Positions 1 to 10,901 of a stretch of 64,000 nt of DNA are shown here, piece after piece; within the stretch, counting starts at the first letter, position 1; every line of letters starts with the position of its first letter. Under the pieces are notes generated by a model, which had not been told where the DNA came from, made no database searches, and saw only the letters and a program-made list of their open reading frames with translations. This DNA is from an uncultured Algimonas sp. (GTDB taxonomy: Bacteria > Pseudomonadota > Alphaproteobacteria > Caulobacterales > Maricaulaceae), in NCBI RefSeq assembly GCF_947498175.1, contig NZ_CANMJB010000001.1:248001-312000 (forward strand), read 5' to 3'. Position numbers and translations under genes: made by a program.

Positions 1-998
1 GGCTCGGCATGGCCTACATCCGGGTTTACGAAGTCGCGACTTTCTATACCATGTTCAACCTGGCCCCGGTTGGGAAGTACCACATCCAGCTCTGCGGGAC
101 GACGCCGTGCTGGCTGCGCGGTTCGGACGCGCTGAAAGACGTTCTGGCGCGCCGGGTCGGGCCGCAGAACACGATCGGCGCCGACGGCACTTTCAGCTGG
201 ATCGAGGTGGAGTGCCTGGGGGCCTGCGCCAATGCGCCGATGATGCAGGTGTCCGCCGATATCGATGACGATCCTTATTACGAAGACCTGACGCCGGACA
301 CGCTCGAAGCCATTCTCGACGACCTGGCCGCGGGGCGCGAGCCTGCGCGCGGACCGCAGATCGACCGCATCAATTCCGCACCGGAAGGCGGTCCGAAGAC
401 TTTGAATTCAAAGGATCTCTATGCGGCGGCCCAGAAGCTGTCCCAGCTTCCCCATCAAGACAAGAAGGTGGCGATCAAGCGCCATGCGGACGATCCAAAA
501 GGCGTGCGCGCCACAATCGCCGGCCGCCGCAACAAACCGAAGTCGCCGCCCAAGACCCGTGTCGATCACGAGCGCAGCCCGGCCGGCGAACTGCTCGACA
601 AGGCCAAGGACATGGCCAAGGCCGTGGTGCCCGACAATAGAGGGACGCCTGTCACGGACCGAAAACCGGTCAAGGCCGACGGAAAGCCGACTCCCGATCC
701 AAAAGGCGCCGCTGTCGCCCCGCGCCGCCGGACATCGGGCGCCGTGCCGGAGGTGCTCTACCGCGAAGGCCCGACCGATGGTCAGGCGGACGACCTGAAG
801 AAAATCAAGGGTATCGGCCCGGTTCTTGAACGAGAGCTCAACGAAGGCGGCATCTATTATTACCGTCAGATCGGGGCCTGGAAGGTGGCGGACATCAAGA
901 CCGTCGAGCGCGAGGCGCTCGGACGTCATCCGGGGCGCATCAAGCGTGAAGGTTGGGTGAAGCAGGCCAAGGCGCTCGCCAAGAAGGCTGAAACATGA
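1..998 (+). CDS. nuoE: NADH-quinone oxidoreductase subunit E with C-terminal helix-hairpin-helix extension (5' partial)
   Basis: This is the 24-kDa, 2Fe-2S (N1a) subunit of the complex I NADH-dehydrogenase module. The reading frame is open to the window edge, and the conserved start of the family precedes the methionine at position 9, so the gene is truncated upstream. Counting from that methionine, cluster ligands are C29 and C34 (motif CGTTPC) and C69 and C73 (ECLGAC). The ordinary subunit ends near residue 115. It is followed by a basic, Lys/Pro-rich linker (about 130-255) and a helix-hairpin-helix-like domain (about 258-325) with the motif [19 protein letters not shown]. The same domain type recurs on ribosomal protein S2 in this window. 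The stop overlaps the nuoF start (ATGA). The function of the tail is unknown. Confidence 0.95.
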   Translation, partial: LGMAYIRVYEVATFYTMFNLAPVGKYHIQLCGTTPCWLRGSDALKDVLARRVGPQNTIGADGTFSWIEVECLGACANAPMMQVSADIDDDPYYEDLTPDTLEAILDDLAAGREPARGPQIDRINSAPEGGPKTLNSKDLYAAAQKLSQLPHQDKKVAIKRHADDPKGVRATIAGRRNKPKSPPKTRVDHERSPAGELLDKAKDMAKAVVPDNRGTPVTDRKPVKADGKPTPDPKGAAVAPRRRTSGAVPEVLYREGPTDGQADDLKKIKGIGPVLERELNEGGIYYYRQIGAWKVADIKTVEREALGRHPGRIKREGWVKQAKALAKKAET

Positions 999-2302
999 CG
1001 CAGCTTCTCAAAGACGAAGACCGCATCTTCAAGAATCTCTACGGCACGCAGGACTGGGGCCTGGACGGCGCGCGGCAACGCGGAGCCTGGGAGGGTACGG
1101 GCGCGATGCTGGCGCAAGGCCGCGACTGGATCATCGAACAGGTCAAGGCGTCGGGCCTGCGTGGGCGCGGCGGCGCCGGTTTCCCGACCGGCTTGAAATG
1201 GTCCTTCATGCCCAAGGAAGTCGGCGAGCGGCCGCACTACCTTGTCGTCAACGCCGACGAATCCGAGCCCGGCACGTGCAAGGACCGCGAAATGATGCGG
1301 CACGACCCGCATTTGCTGATCGAAGGATGCTTGGTTGCCTCGTTCGGGATGCAGGCCCATGCGGCCTATATCTACCTGCGCGGTGAATACACGTTCGAAC
1401 GCAAGCGGCTCCAAGCTGCCGTGGACCAGGCTTACGAGGCCGGTCTGATCGGCAAGAACGCCTGCGGTTCCGGTTGGGACTTCGATGTCTTCGTCCATCA
1501 CGGCGCCGGCGCCTACATCTGCGGCGAGGAAACGGCCTTGCTCGAAAGCCTCGAAGGCAAGAAGGGCCAGCCGCGCCTCAAGCCGCCATTTCCGGCCAAT
1601 GCCGGTCTTTACGGTTGCCCGACGACCGTGAACAATGTCGAGTCGATCGCGGTCGTGCCGACGATCCTGCGCAAGGGTGCGGATTGGTTCGCCGGCTTCG
1701 GTCGGGAAAATAACAAGGGTACCAAGGTCTTCTCCATCAGCGGGCACGTAAACGCGCCTTGCAACGTTGAAGAAGCCCTATCCATCCCGTTGAAAACATT
1801 GATCGACACGCATGCGGGCGGTGTGCGTGGAGGCTGGGATAATCTGAAGGCGATCATTCCGGGCGGTTCCTCCGTGCCGCTGCTGCCCAAGGAAATCTGC
1901 GATACGGTCCTGATGGATTTCGATGCATTGCGCGAGCACCAGTCCGGTCTCGGTACGGCGGCCGTGATCGTCATGGACCAGTCCACCGACATCGTGAAAG
2001 CGATCGCGCGCCTCTCATACTTCTACAAGCACGAGAGCTGCGGCCAGTGCACGCCGTGCCGCGAAGGCACGGGCTGGATGTGGCGCGTGATGGAACGCAT
2101 GGTGCGCGGCGAGGCGGAAACGCACGAGATCGACATGCTGCTGGACGTGTCCAAACAGGTCGAAGGGCATACGATCTGCGCCCTCGGCGACGCGGCCGCC
2201 TGGCCGGTCCAGGGCCTGATCCGTCACTTCCGCCACGAAATCGAAGAGCGGATCAACCTCTACCGCACGGGTCGTCCCGTGTTCGTGCAGGCGGCGGAGT
2301 AA
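995..2302 (+). CDS. nuoF: NADH-quinone oxidoreductase subunit F
   Basis: This 435-aa subunit is the 51-kDa NADH-oxidising protein of complex I and holds FMN and the 4Fe-4S cluster N3. Visible signatures are the glycine-rich nucleotide/FMN loop [13 protein letters not shown] near residue 58, the central motif [19 protein letters not shown], and cluster ligands in [15 protein letters not shown] plus a distal Cys in [10 protein letters not shown]. The length is normal for alphaproteobacteria. The start codon overlaps the nuoE stop by four bases, which implies translational coupling, and a small extra gene follows after four bases instead of nuoG. Confidence 0.97.
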   Translation: MTQLLKDEDRIFKNLYGTQDWGLDGARQRGAWEGTGAMLAQGRDWIIEQVKASGLRGRGGAGFPTGLKWSFMPKEVGERPHYLVVNADESEPGTCKDREMMRHDPHLLIEGCLVASFGMQAHAAYIYLRGEYTFERKRLQAAVDQAYEAGLIGKNACGSGWDFDVFVHHGAGAYICGEETALLESLEGKKGQPRLKPPFPANAGLYGCPTTVNNVESIAVVPTILRKGADWFAGFGRENNKGTKVFSISGHVNAPCNVEEALSIPLKTLIDTHAGGVRGGWDNLKAIIPGGSSVPLLPKEICDTVLMDFDALREHQSGLGTAAVIVMDQSTDIVKAIARLSYFYKHESCGQCTPCREGTGWMWRVMERMVRGEAETHEIDMLLDVSKQVEGHTICALGDAAAWPVQGLIRHFRHEIEERINLYRTGRPVFVQAAE

Positions 2303-2306
2303 GCCT

Positions 2307-2576
2307 GTGAACGATTTCGATCCGAACAATTTCAGCCATCAATATTTTCGACGTCTCGACGAAAAGATGGACCGCATGCTTGAGAGTCAAAGCGATTTGA
2401 AGAGCCGAATGTCGAACGTTGAAGAACATCTGGGTTTCATCATGACGTCCATAGGTGGGTTGAACAAGCGCATGGACCGCTTTGAAGAGCGCATGGGTCG
2501 TATGGAACGCCGCTTGGATCTTCATGACAATGCGGTTGCTGAAACACAATCCTCCTTTGAAGGCCCGAAACGATGA
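2307..2576 (+). CDS. small coiled-coil protein inserted between nuoF and nuoG
   Basis: This is an 89-aa hypothetical protein with a GTG start four bases after nuoF and a stop overlapping the nuoG ATG (ATGA), so it is built into the operon's translational coupling. The sequence is rich in Lys, Arg, Glu, Met and Asp, with heptad-like spacing (DEKMDRMLESQSDLKSRM, then KRMDRFEERMGRMERRLD). That predicts a mostly helical coiled coil without membrane segments. It is not a recognised complex I subunit. Its base composition looks less GC-rich than the flanking nuo genes, which hints at a later insertion. Possible roles are an assembly or accessory factor, or a neutral passenger; the sequence does not decide. 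Confidence 0.75.
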   Translation: MNDFDPNNFSHQYFRRLDEKMDRMLESQSDLKSRMSNVEEHLGFIMTSIGGLNKRMDRFEERMGRMERRLDLHDNAVAETQSSFEGPKR

Positions 2577-4681
2577 GCGACCTTCGCACCATCAAGATCG
2601 ACGGCGTCGAGCACGACGTGCCGGCCGAGTATACGCTGATGCAGGCCTGCGAGGAGTTCGGCAACGCCGAGATCCCGCGCTTCTGCTACCATGAGCGCCT
2701 GTCCGTCGCGGGCAATTGCCGCATGTGCCTGGTCGAATGGGAAGGCGCGCCGAAGCCTCAGGCGTCCTGCGCTTTGCAGGTCAAGGACTTGCGGCCCAAC
2801 CGCGACGGCTCGCCGGCGCACATCAAGACCAATTCTCCGCTGGTGAAGAAGGCCCGCGAAGGGGTGATGGAGTTTCTCCTCATCAACCACCCGCTGGATT
2901 GCCCGATCTGCGACCAGGGCGGCGAATGCGACCTGCAGGACCAGGCGATGGCCTATGGCCGCGACTTCTCGCGGTTCGAGGAGAACAAGCGCGCCGTGGA
3001 CGACAAGCATATGGGGCCGCTGGTCAACACGATCATGACGCGCTGCATCCAGTGCACGCGCTGCGTCCGCTTCATCACCGAAGTGGCGGGCGTTCAGGAG
3101 ATCGGTCTGGTCAATCGCGGCGAGGACGCCGAGATCACGACCTATCTGGAGCAATCGCTGACATCCGAACTGTCCGGCAATGTCATCGACCTCTGCCCGG
3201 TCGGTGCGTTGACCTCCAAACCTTATGCCTTCAATGCGCGTCCATGGGAGCTCGACAAGGTCGAAAGCGTCGATGTGATGGACGCGGTCGGGTCGAACAT
3301 CCGGGTAGATAGCCGCCGCGATGCGGTCCTGCGCATTCTGCCCGTCGTCAACGACGACGTGAACGAGGAATGGATCAGCGACAAGACCCGCTTCGTCTGG
3401 GACGGGCTGACGCGCCAACGGCTCGACCGGCCCTTTGTCCGCGAAAACGGCAAACTGCGCCAAGCCGGATGGGACGAAGCGCTCGCCTTGGCCGCCGAAA
3501 AGCTGAAGGGCGACCCGGGCCGGATCGCCGCCATCGCCGGCGATTTGTGCGATGCCGAATCCATGTTCGCGCTGAAGGAGCTGATGGGCTCGCTCGGCGT
3601 GCAGAACATCGATTGCCGTCAGGACGGTAGCCTCGTCGGCACCGGTTCTCGGGAAAGCTACCTGTTCAACACCACCATCGCCGGGATCGACCGGGCGGAT
3701 GCGATCCTGCTGGTCGGCGCCAACCCGCGCCTCGAAGCGCCGATCATCAATGCGCGCATCCGCAAGCGCTGGCTGGAAGGCGGGCTCGACGTCGGCATGA
3801 TCGGCGAAGTGGCGGATCTGACCTACGATTACGATCACGCCGGAGAGACGGCCGCCGATCTCGTCAACTTCAGCCGTGCCAGCACCGGTTTCGCGGCGGC
3901 ATTGAAGGACGCCGAAAATCCGATGATCGTCGTCGGGCAGGGTGCTCTGGTCGGCGAAGAGGGGCTGGCGCTGCTGTCGGCACTCGGAAACCTGATGTCC
4001 GGCCCGAATTTCGCGCGCGAGGACTGGAACCCGTTCAATGTCCTTCACACCGCCGCAGCGCGGGTCGGCGGCCTCGACATGGGCTTCGTTCCGGGTGAGG
4101 GCGGCAAGTCCGCTTCGGGCATTCTCGATGCGGCCGAGCGCGGCGACATGGATACGGTCTATCTGCTGGGAGCCGACGAGTTCGACGCATCACGTCTGAA
4201 GAACAGCTTCGTGATCTATCAGGGCCATCACGGCGATGCCGGGGCGCATGTCGCCGACATCATCCTGCCCGGCTGTGCCTATACGGAGAAAGACGGGCTT
4301 TACGTGAACACCGAAGGCCGCGTCCAGATGGGCATGCGGGCCGTGCCGCCCAAAGGCATGGCCAAGGAAGACTGGGCCATCATCCGGGCCCTGTCCGCCG
4401 CCGTGGATCGAGTGCTTCCGTTCGACACCCAGTCGGAGCTGCGCGACCAACTCGTCGAGAAACACCCGACCTTCGGTGCGCTCGGCTACGCACCCGGAGC
4501 GGTGGCCTCAACCGCGTTCGACGTTTCCACGCTCGGCAAGGACGGCGCGCTTTCCAGCGAAACGCTGCGCAGCCCCGTTGCGGACTTTTACATGACCAAC
4601 CCGATTGCACGGGCGTCCAACGTCATGGCGGAATGTTCCGCCCTGCTGGATGGCCCGACCCTGGCGGAGGCTGCGGAATGA
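2573..4681 (+). CDS. nuoG: NADH-quinone oxidoreductase subunit G
   Basis: This 702-aa protein is the 75-kDa iron-sulfur subunit of the peripheral arm. The N-terminal ferredoxin-like domain binds a 2Fe-2S cluster ([15 protein letters not shown] plus a later Cys). It is followed by the His/Cys-ligated 4Fe-4S segment ([20 protein letters not shown]) and a further cluster segment ([10 protein letters not shown] with a later CPVGAL). The C-terminal two thirds is a molybdopterin-oxidoreductase-like fold without a visible catalytic function, as is usual in complex I. The start overlaps the stop of the small coiled-coil gene, and the stop overlaps the start of nuoH. Confidence 0.97.
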   Translation: MSDLRTIKIDGVEHDVPAEYTLMQACEEFGNAEIPRFCYHERLSVAGNCRMCLVEWEGAPKPQASCALQVKDLRPNRDGSPAHIKTNSPLVKKAREGVMEFLLINHPLDCPICDQGGECDLQDQAMAYGRDFSRFEENKRAVDDKHMGPLVNTIMTRCIQCTRCVRFITEVAGVQEIGLVNRGEDAEITTYLEQSLTSELSGNVIDLCPVGALTSKPYAFNARPWELDKVESVDVMDAVGSNIRVDSRRDAVLRILPVVNDDVNEEWISDKTRFVWDGLTRQRLDRPFVRENGKLRQAGWDEALALAAEKLKGDPGRIAAIAGDLCDAESMFALKELMGSLGVQNIDCRQDGSLVGTGSRESYLFNTTIAGIDRADAILLVGANPRLEAPIINARIRKRWLEGGLDVGMIGEVADLTYDYDHAGETAADLVNFSRASTGFAAALKDAENPMIVVGQGALVGEEGLALLSALGNLMSGPNFAREDWNPFNVLHTAAARVGGLDMGFVPGEGGKSASGILDAAERGDMDTVYLLGADEFDASRLKNSFVIYQGHHGDAGAHVADIILPGCAYTEKDGLYVNTEGRVQMGMRAVPPKGMAKEDWAIIRALSAAVDRVLPFDTQSELRDQLVEKHPTFGALGYAPGAVASTAFDVSTLGKDGALSSETLRSPVADFYMTNPIARASNVMAECSALLDGPTLAEAAE

Positions 4682-5784
4682 TCGACTTCGCAGCATTGCC
4701 GATCCTGCAGACGGTTATCGCCATCCCGGCAGAGGATCCCGGCTGGGGTTTGTGGGTGTTGATGAAACTGCTGCAAGTGCTTGGTTTCGTTATTGTCTTG
4801 GCGCTGCTGGTGGCAGCGCTCGTCCTGGCCGATCGCAAGATCTGGGCGGCCGTGCAGATGCGCCGCGGCCCGAACGTGGTCGGCGCTTTCGGTCTGTTGC
4901 AAACCATTGCCGATGCATTGAAGTTCTTCTTCAAGGAGATCATCGTCCCGGCCGGGTCCGACAAGTTCCTGTTCATCCTCGCGCCGTTGATCGCGCTCGT
5001 CATGGCGTTTCTCGCCTGGGCGGTGATCCCGGTCGCGCCGGGATGGGTGATTTCCGACATCAATGTCGGGGTTCTCTACGTCCTCGCCATCAGCTCGCTC
5101 GGTGTTTACGGCATCATGATCGGGGGATGGGCGTCCAACTCCAAATATCCGTTCATGGGCGCGCTGCGCTCGGCGGCGCAGATGGTGTCCTACGAAGTCT
5201 CGATCGGCTTCATCATTCTGACCGTCATCTTCGTGACGGGGTCCATGAACCTGACGGAGATCGTCGACACGCAGGCGGGCGGGTTCTGGAACTGGAACAT
5301 GTTCCGGTTGAACCCCGCGACGGAGTTCGGTCTGGCCAACTACATCCTGACGCCGGTCCTGTTCTATATGGGCGTGCTGTTCTTCATCAGCGCGCTGGCG
5401 GAGACGAACCGTCCGCCCTTCGATCTGCCGGAAGCGGAAAGTGAGCTCGTCGCCGGCTATCAGGTCGAATATTCCTCGACGCCGTTCCTGATGTTCTTCT
5501 TCGCCGAATATGTGAACATCATGCTGCTCTCGGCCATGATGGTGATCCTGTTCCTGGGCGGCTGGCACGCGCCGATCGACATCGGGGTGCAATTCCTGCC
5601 GGGCGTGTTCTGGTTCTTCCTGAAGACGGCCTTCATCTTCTTCCTGTTCGCCATGGTGAAAGCCATCGTGCCACGTTACCGCTACGACCAGCTGATGCGG
5701 CTGGGCTGGAAGGTGTTCCTGCCGACCGCCATCGTCGCCGTGCTGATCGTCTCCGGCGTCGTCGTCCTCACGGGAGCTGCCTGA
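4678..5784 (+). CDS. nuoH: NADH-quinone oxidoreductase subunit H
   Basis: This 368-aa integral membrane subunit sits at the junction of the peripheral and membrane arms and helps form the quinone-binding chamber. The chosen ATG overlaps the nuoG stop (ATGA) and gives the sequence MIDFAALPI. An upstream in-frame ATG at 4633 lies inside nuoG and would add 15 Pro/Gly-rich residues, so it is rejected. Family signatures are [19 protein letters not shown] near residue 51 and [20 protein letters not shown] in the quinone-site loop. About eight membrane helices are apparent. Confidence 0.96.
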   Translation: MIDFAALPILQTVIAIPAEDPGWGLWVLMKLLQVLGFVIVLALLVAALVLADRKIWAAVQMRRGPNVVGAFGLLQTIADALKFFFKEIIVPAGSDKFLFILAPLIALVMAFLAWAVIPVAPGWVISDINVGVLYVLAISSLGVYGIMIGGWASNSKYPFMGALRSAAQMVSYEVSIGFIILTVIFVTGSMNLTEIVDTQAGGFWNWNMFRLNPATEFGLANYILTPVLFYMGVLFFISALAETNRPPFDLPEAESELVAGYQVEYSSTPFLMFFFAEYVNIMLLSAMMVILFLGGWHAPIDIGVQFLPGVFWFFLKTAFIFFLFAMVKAIVPRYRYDQLMRLGWKVFLPTAIVAVLIVSGVVVLTGAA

Positions 5785-6272
5785 TGGTCCGCGTCAAACA
5801 GTTCATTCGCGGCGCCTTGCTGCTGGAATTCGTGAGCGCCTTCGGTCTCGCCATGCGCTATTTCTTCCGCCCCAAGGTGACGATCAACTATCCGTTCGAG
5901 AAGGGTCCCTTATCGCCGCGCTTCCGAGGAGAACATGCGCTGCGCCGCTATCCCAGCGGGGAAGAACGCTGCATCGCCTGCAAGCTGTGCGAGGCGATCT
6001 GTCCGGCCCAGGCGATCATCATCGAGGCCGAACCGCGGCCCGATGGATCGCGCCGCACGACGCGCTACGACATCGACATGGTCAAGTGCATCTATTGCGG
6101 CCTGTGCCAGGAAGCCTGCCCCGTCGACGCCATCGTCGAAGGGCCGAATTACGAGTTCGCGACCGAAACCCGCGAAGAGCTTTACTACGACAAGGACAAG
6201 CTGCTCGAAAATGGGGACAGATGGGAAACCGAAATCGCCAAGAACCTAGCCATGGATGCGCCCTACCGCTAA
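5784..6272 (+). CDS. nuoI: NADH-quinone oxidoreductase subunit I
   Basis: This 162-aa ferredoxin-like subunit carries two 4Fe-4S clusters (N6a and N6b) that pass electrons towards the terminal cluster. The two motifs are [16 protein letters not shown] and [16 protein letters not shown], each with four cysteines. A short amphipathic N-terminus (residues 1-30) anchors it to the membrane arm. Its ATG shares a base with the nuoH stop (TGATG). A gap of about 70 bases with a small hairpin separates it from nuoJ. Confidence 0.97.
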   Translation: MVRVKQFIRGALLLEFVSAFGLAMRYFFRPKVTINYPFEKGPLSPRFRGEHALRRYPSGEERCIACKLCEAICPAQAIIIEAEPRPDGSRRTTRYDIDMVKCIYCGLCQEACPVDAIVEGPNYEFATETREELYYDKDKLLENGDRWETEIAKNLAMDAPYR

Positions 6273-6292
6273 GGGGGCGCGATTCCGCTTCC

Positions 6293-6313
6293 GGAGGGGC
6301 CTGACGGACCTCC
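6293..6313 (+). other. short imperfect hairpin between nuoI and nuoJ
   Basis: GGAGG and CCTCC arms flank an inner CC-TGAC-GG hairpin, with a small internal mismatch. No run of T follows, so it is not a typical intrinsic terminator. It could slow transcription or mark an mRNA processing point. The core GGGGCCTGACGG recurs before lpxD at 34373-34384. Confidence 0.35.
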
Positions 6314-6341
6314 ATTGCGGACCGAGAGAAGAGAGCCAGAC

Positions 6342-6941
6342 GTGATCGCGGCCATAGCCTTTTACATCCTTGCCAGTGTCGCCGTCGGTGCCGCCTTCAT
6401 GGTGGTGGCGTCGCGCAACCCCGTGCATTCCGTGATGTTCCTCATCCTGACATTCTTCAGCGCGGCGGGCCTGTTCATCCTCATGGGCGCCGAGTTTCTC
6501 GCCCTGTTGCTCATCATGGTCTATGTCGGCGCCGTCGCCGTCCTGTTCCTCTTCGTCGTGATGATGCTCGACGTCGATTTCGTCGAACTGAAGAAGGGCT
6601 TCCTCTCCTTCGCGCCGATCGGGGGGATCGTGGCGGCCATCCTGCTGTTGCAGATGATCGCGCTCGGGGCGGCCTATTTCATGGATGGCGGCCGGCCTCT
6701 CGTGGCGCCCGATGCGACCATGACGAACCTCGAGGCGTTCGGGGCCGTTCTCTACACGAAATATGCGGGAGCCTTCGAAGCGGCCGGTTTCGTCCTTCTC
6801 GTCGCCATGATCGGGGCCATCGTGTTGACCTTGCGCGACCGCGAAGGCGTGCGTCGGCAGAGCGCGGTCGATCAGATGGCGCGGACCCGCGAGGACGGCG
6901 TCGAATTGGTGGATATCGAACCGGGGCAGGGACTCGGTTAG
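6342..6941 (+). CDS. nuoJ: NADH-quinone oxidoreductase subunit J
   Basis: This 199-aa membrane subunit of complex I has five predicted helices, including the conserved EFLALLLIMVYVGAVAVLFL segment that contains the pi-bulge helix. The frame also offers a TTG at 6315. The GTG at 6342 is preferred because a purine-rich site (GAGAAGAGAG) lies just upstream and the protein then begins MIAAIAFYIL, as in the family. It is followed by nuoK after 24 bases. Confidence 0.94.
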   Translation: MIAAIAFYILASVAVGAAFMVVASRNPVHSVMFLILTFFSAAGLFILMGAEFLALLLIMVYVGAVAVLFLFVVMMLDVDFVELKKGFLSFAPIGGIVAAILLLQMIALGAAYFMDGGRPLVAPDATMTNLEAFGAVLYTKYAGAFEAAGFVLLVAMIGAIVLTLRDREGVRRQSAVDQMARTREDGVELVDIEPGQGLG

Positions 6942-6965
6942 CCGGGTTTTGCTGGGAGGGAAGAG

Positions 6966-7292
6966 ATGGTCATCGGGTTGTCCCATTATCTGGTCGTTGC
7001 CGCCATGCTGTTCATCATCGGCGTGTTCGGCATCTTCGTGAACCGCAAGAACGTGATCGTCATCCTGATGTGCGTCGAGCTCATCCTGTTGGCGGTGAAC
7101 ATCAATTTCGTGGCGTTTTCGGCCCACATGCCGGTCATGCCCGGCGTCAACCCGATCGACGGGCAGATCTTCGCGCTCTTCATCCTGACGGTCGCAGCCG
7201 CCGAAGCGGCCGTCGGTCTCGCCATCCTCGTCGTCTATTTCCGCAATCGCGGCAACATCCAGGTCGAAGACGCCGACCTGATGAAGGGCTGA
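6966..7292 (+). CDS. nuoK: NADH-quinone oxidoreductase subunit K
   Basis: This 108-aa subunit has three membrane helices. It carries the conserved acidic residues of the proton path: Glu in [11 protein letters not shown] and Glu in [14 protein letters not shown] good ribosome site (GGGAGGGAAGAG) precedes the ATG. It ends four bases before the TTG start of nuoL. Confidence 0.97.
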   Translation: MVIGLSHYLVVAAMLFIIGVFGIFVNRKNVIVILMCVELILLAVNINFVAFSAHMPVMPGVNPIDGQIFALFILTVAAAEAAVGLAILVVYFRNRGNIQVEDADLMKG

Positions 7293-7296
7293 TCTC

Positions 7297-9339
7297 TTGC
7301 TGTATCAGACAATCGTCTTCGCGCCTCTGATCGGGGCCATCATTGCAGGGTTGGCCGGCACGCGTTTCGGCGGTGCCCGCTTGCCCGAAAAGCTCAGCAT
7401 GGTTCTGACGACGGGCTTGCTGTTCCTGTCCGCCATCCTGTCCTGGGTTGCCTTCATGGGGATCGCATTCGGAGACGCTCCCGATACGACGATCACCCTC
7501 ATGCGATGGATGGATATTGGCGGCTTGAAAGCCGACTGGGCTCTGAAGATCGATACGCTGACGGCGGTCATGCTCATCGTCGTGACCAGCGTCTCCGCGC
7601 TCGTCCACCTCTACAGCTGGGGCTACATGGAGGAGGACCCGTACAAGCCGCGTTTCTTCGCCTATCTCTCGCTCTTCACCTTCGCCATGCTGATGCTGGT
7701 GACGGCGGACAATTTCGTCCAGCTCTTCTTCGGCTGGGAAGGGGTGGGCCTCGCCTCCTATCTGCTGATCGGATACTATTACAAGAAGCCGTCCGCCAAC
7801 GCCGCCGCCATCAAGGCCTTCGTGACCAACCGGGTCGGCGACGTCGGCCTTGCGCTCGGTGTGATGGCGATCTTCCTGGTCTTCGGTTCGGTCGAGTTCG
7901 ACGTGGTCTTCGCCGCCATCGCCGAGAACAGCGACCGCCGCCTCGACTTTCTGGGCCTGAACCTCAATGCGATGGAACTGATCGCCATGCTCCTTTTCGT
8001 CGGGGCGATGGGCAAGTCGGCGCAGTTCGTGCTGCATGTCTGGCTGCCAGACGCGATGGAAGGCCCGACGCCCGTTTCCGCCCTGATCCACGCGGCGACC
8101 ATGGTGACGGCCGGTGTGTTCTTGGTCTGCCGGGCCTTCCCGATCTACGAGGCCGCTCCGATCACGTCTGGTTTCATCACGGCGCTCGGCGCGTTCACGG
8201 CTTTTTTCGCCGCGACGGTCGGGCTGGTGCAGAACGACATCAAGCGGGTCATCGCCTATTCGACCTGTTCCCAGCTTGGCTACATGTTCTTCGCGGCCGG
8301 TGTCGGGGCCTACAACGCCGCCATGTTCCACCTCTTCACCCATGCTTTCTTCAAGGCGCTGCTCTTCCTCGGCGCCGGTTCGGTCATCCATGCGCTCCAC
8401 CATGAACAGGACATGCGCAAGATGGGCGGCATCTGGCGCAAAGTGCCCTGGACCTATGGCGGCATGATCATCGGGACCCTGGCGCTGACCGGCGTCGGCA
8501 TCCCGTTGCTGGGCTGGGGCTTTGCAGGCTTCTTCTCCAAGGACTTCGTGATCGAGGCCGCCTACGAAGTCGGCGCGGCCGGGGGCAATAACGCCGCCGT
8601 CTTCGCCTTCTGGATGGGGATCGTCGCCGCGCTGATGACCAGCTTCTACAGTTGGCGCCTTATCTTCATGACCTTCCACGGCGAGTTCCGCGGCGATCAC
8701 CACACGCTTGAACATGCTCATGAAAGCCCGTGGTCCATGCGTATCCCGTTGGTCGTTCTCTCGATCGGGGCGGTCTTTGTCGGTGCCGCCTTCTACGAGA
8801 GTTTCCGCTACGGCGTGGACGGTTTCTGGCACGGCGCCTTGCCGGGCGGCGATTACGCCATGGCCCCGACGAACCTCTATGCGGCTGCCGAAGGTTATGA
8901 GGGGGCAAGCGACGGTCATGGCGACGGGCATCACAAATATCCGACCTGGGTCTATTTCGCCCCGCTCCTCGCGACCTTCATCGGCTTCCTGATTTCGTGG
9001 CTGATGTACCGCAACGACGGTGCGCGCCGTCATATCGCGACCGTCCAGGATACAGGCGGATCGCCGATCTACCGCTTCCTGCTGAACAAGTGGTACATCG
9101 ACGAAATCTACGAGGCGACGATCGTTCGCGGCGCGCGGGCGCTCGGCGACGTCTTCTGGAAGATCATCGATGTCGGCATCATCGACCGCTTCGGCCCGAA
9201 CGGGATCGCCGGTTTCACATCCGGCGCCTCGCAGCGCCTGTCGCGTTTGCAGTCGGGCAAGCTGTTCCATTATGCCTTCGTGATGCTGATCGGCGTGTCC
9301 ATCCTGATCGTCATCGGCGTTCGCGGGCTGGGGGGCTAG
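7297..9339 (+). CDS. nuoL: NADH-quinone oxidoreductase subunit L
   Basis: This 680-aa protein is the distal antiporter-like, proton-pumping subunit. Key segments are the Glu/Trp motif [15 protein letters not shown] near residue 145, the Lys-containing [11 protein letters not shown], and [15 protein letters not shown] with the discontinuous helix. A long C-terminal lateral helix follows. The start is TTG, directly after nuoK and matching the family N-terminus [11 protein letters not shown]. The protein is slightly longer than the E. coli protein because of His/Asp/Gly-rich loops near residue 540. Confidence 0.96.
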   Translation: MLYQTIVFAPLIGAIIAGLAGTRFGGARLPEKLSMVLTTGLLFLSAILSWVAFMGIAFGDAPDTTITLMRWMDIGGLKADWALKIDTLTAVMLIVVTSVSALVHLYSWGYMEEDPYKPRFFAYLSLFTFAMLMLVTADNFVQLFFGWEGVGLASYLLIGYYYKKPSANAAAIKAFVTNRVGDVGLALGVMAIFLVFGSVEFDVVFAAIAENSDRRLDFLGLNLNAMELIAMLLFVGAMGKSAQFVLHVWLPDAMEGPTPVSALIHAATMVTAGVFLVCRAFPIYEAAPITSGFITALGAFTAFFAATVGLVQNDIKRVIAYSTCSQLGYMFFAAGVGAYNAAMFHLFTHAFFKALLFLGAGSVIHALHHEQDMRKMGGIWRKVPWTYGGMIIGTLALTGVGIPLLGWGFAGFFSKDFVIEAAYEVGAAGGNNAAVFAFWMGIVAALMTSFYSWRLIFMTFHGEFRGDHHTLEHAHESPWSMRIPLVVLSIGAVFVGAAFYESFRYGVDGFWHGALPGGDYAMAPTNLYAAAEGYEGASDGHGDGHHKYPTWVYFAPLLATFIGFLISWLMYRNDGARRHIATVQDTGGSPIYRFLLNKWYIDEIYEATIVRGARALGDVFWKIIDVGIIDRFGPNGIAGFTSGASQRLSRLQSGKLFHYAFVMLIGVSILIVIGVRGLGG

Positions 9340-9343
9340 GCCA

Positions 9344-10900
9344 GTGTTTTCCAACCTTCCCATCCTCCCGGCACTCGTCGTCATCCCGCTGATCGGCGCG
9401 CTGTTCCTGGCCTTCGTGTCCTGGCTGGCGCGCGGCGAAGGGCGTGAGCAGACGGAGCGCAACGCGCCGCGCACCGCGCTGCTGGTCAGCCTGATCGTCC
9501 TGCTTCTTTCGATCGTTCTGGTCGTGGACTTCGACGCGTCCAATCCGGGATTCCAGTTCATCGACGAAACGCCCTGGCTGGGCGGCGGCATCGACTTCCG
9601 CATGGGCGTGGACGGCATTTCCGTGTTGTTCATCGTGCTGACGGCTTTCCTGACGCCGCTCTGCATCCTGGCGTCGGAGACCTCGATCAAGACGCGCAAG
9701 GCCGACTACATGATCGCCTTCCTCTTGCTGGAAAGCCTCATGATCGGCGTATTCTGCGCGCTCGATCTGGTCCTGTTCTATATCTTCTTCGAAGCCGTGC
9801 TGATCCCGATGTTCATCATCATCGGCGTCTGGGGCGGGGCGAACCGGGTCTACGCGTCCTACAAGTTCTTCCTCTACACGCTGCTCGGCTCGGTGCTGAT
9901 GCTGGCGGCCATCCTCTGGCTCTATGGCGCGTCGGCGGACCAGTTCGGCCAAGCCACGACCGACATGCGCGCGCTCAAGGATCTCGACATTCCGGGCGGC
10001 ATCCAGACCTGGCTGTGGTTGGCGTTCTTCGCCTCGTTTGCCGTCAAGATGCCGATGTGGCCGGTCCACACCTGGTTGCCGGATGCACACGTGCAGGCGC
10101 CGACCGCCGGATCCGTCATTCTTGCAGGCATCTTGCTGAAGTTGGGAGGCTACGGTTTTCTGCGGTTCTCGCTGCCCTATTTCCCGGACGCCTCGGTCCA
10201 GTTCGCCCCGCTCGTCTTCCTGCTGTCGATCGTGGCGATCATCTACACCTCGCTGGTGGCCTACCGCCAGACCGACATGAAAAAGCTGATCGCCTACAGC
10301 TCTGTTGCCCATATGGGCTTTGTGACGATGGGCATCTTCACCTTCAACCTGCAAGGCATACAGGGCGGCATCTTCCAGATGATCAGCCATGGCCTCGTCT
10401 CGGGCGCGCTCTTCTTCTGCGTCGGCGTCGTCTATGACCGGATGCACACGCGCGAGATCGCCTTTTATGGCGGGCTGGTGAAGCGCATGCCGGTCTTCGC
10501 CGCCTTCTTCCTGCTCTTTACCATGGCCAATGTCGGCCTGCCGGGCACGTCGGGTTTCGTCGGCGAGATCCTGACCATGATCGGCGCCTACCAGGTCAGT
10601 CCGTGGATCGCGGCGGGCGCGGCCATCGGCATGATTCTGTCGGCCATGTATGCGCTGCATCTCTACCGCGAGACGGTGTTCGGCGAGCAGGTCAACGAAA
10701 AGCTGGACATAATCACGGATGTCACGCTTCGCGAATGGATGATCCTGGCCATATTGGCGGTCTTCACCTTGCTGCTGGGCATCTACCCATCGCTTGTGAC
10801 GGACGTGACCGAAGCCAGTGTCCTGCAACTCATATCCGACTTCCAGGCGGACACGACCGTGCCCGCCCTTGGTGCGCCCGATCCGGCCGAGGTGAATTAA
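9344..10900 (+). CDS. nuoM: NADH-quinone oxidoreductase subunit M
   Basis: This 518-aa antiporter-like proton-pumping subunit starts with GTG four bases after nuoL. It carries the family residues in [19 protein letters not shown] (Glu) and [18 protein letters not shown] (Lys, with the conserved HTWLPDAH). About fourteen membrane helices are expected. nuoN follows after one base. Confidence 0.96.
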   Translation: MFSNLPILPALVVIPLIGALFLAFVSWLARGEGREQTERNAPRTALLVSLIVLLLSIVLVVDFDASNPGFQFIDETPWLGGGIDFRMGVDGISVLFIVLTAFLTPLCILASETSIKTRKADYMIAFLLLESLMIGVFCALDLVLFYIFFEAVLIPMFIIIGVWGGANRVYASYKFFLYTLLGSVLMLAAILWLYGASADQFGQATTDMRALKDLDIPGGIQTWLWLAFFASFAVKMPMWPVHTWLPDAHVQAPTAGSVILAGILLKLGGYGFLRFSLPYFPDASVQFAPLVFLLSIVAIIYTSLVAYRQTDMKKLIAYSSVAHMGFVTMGIFTFNLQGIQGGIFQMISHGLVSGALFFCVGVVYDRMHTREIAFYGGLVKRMPVFAAFFLLFTMANVGLPGTSGFVGEILTMIGAYQVSPWIAAGAAIGMILSAMYALHLYRETVFGEQVNEKLDIITDVTLREWMILAILAVFTLLLGIYPSLVTDVTEASVLQLISDFQADTTVPALGAPDPAEVN

Positions 10901-10901
10901 G

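Noticed and set aside
7180-9699. Open frame of over 800 codons antisense to nuoL
   Set aside because: It mirrors the codon-position GC bias of nuoL, has low-complexity Asp/His/Arg composition and matches no known family.
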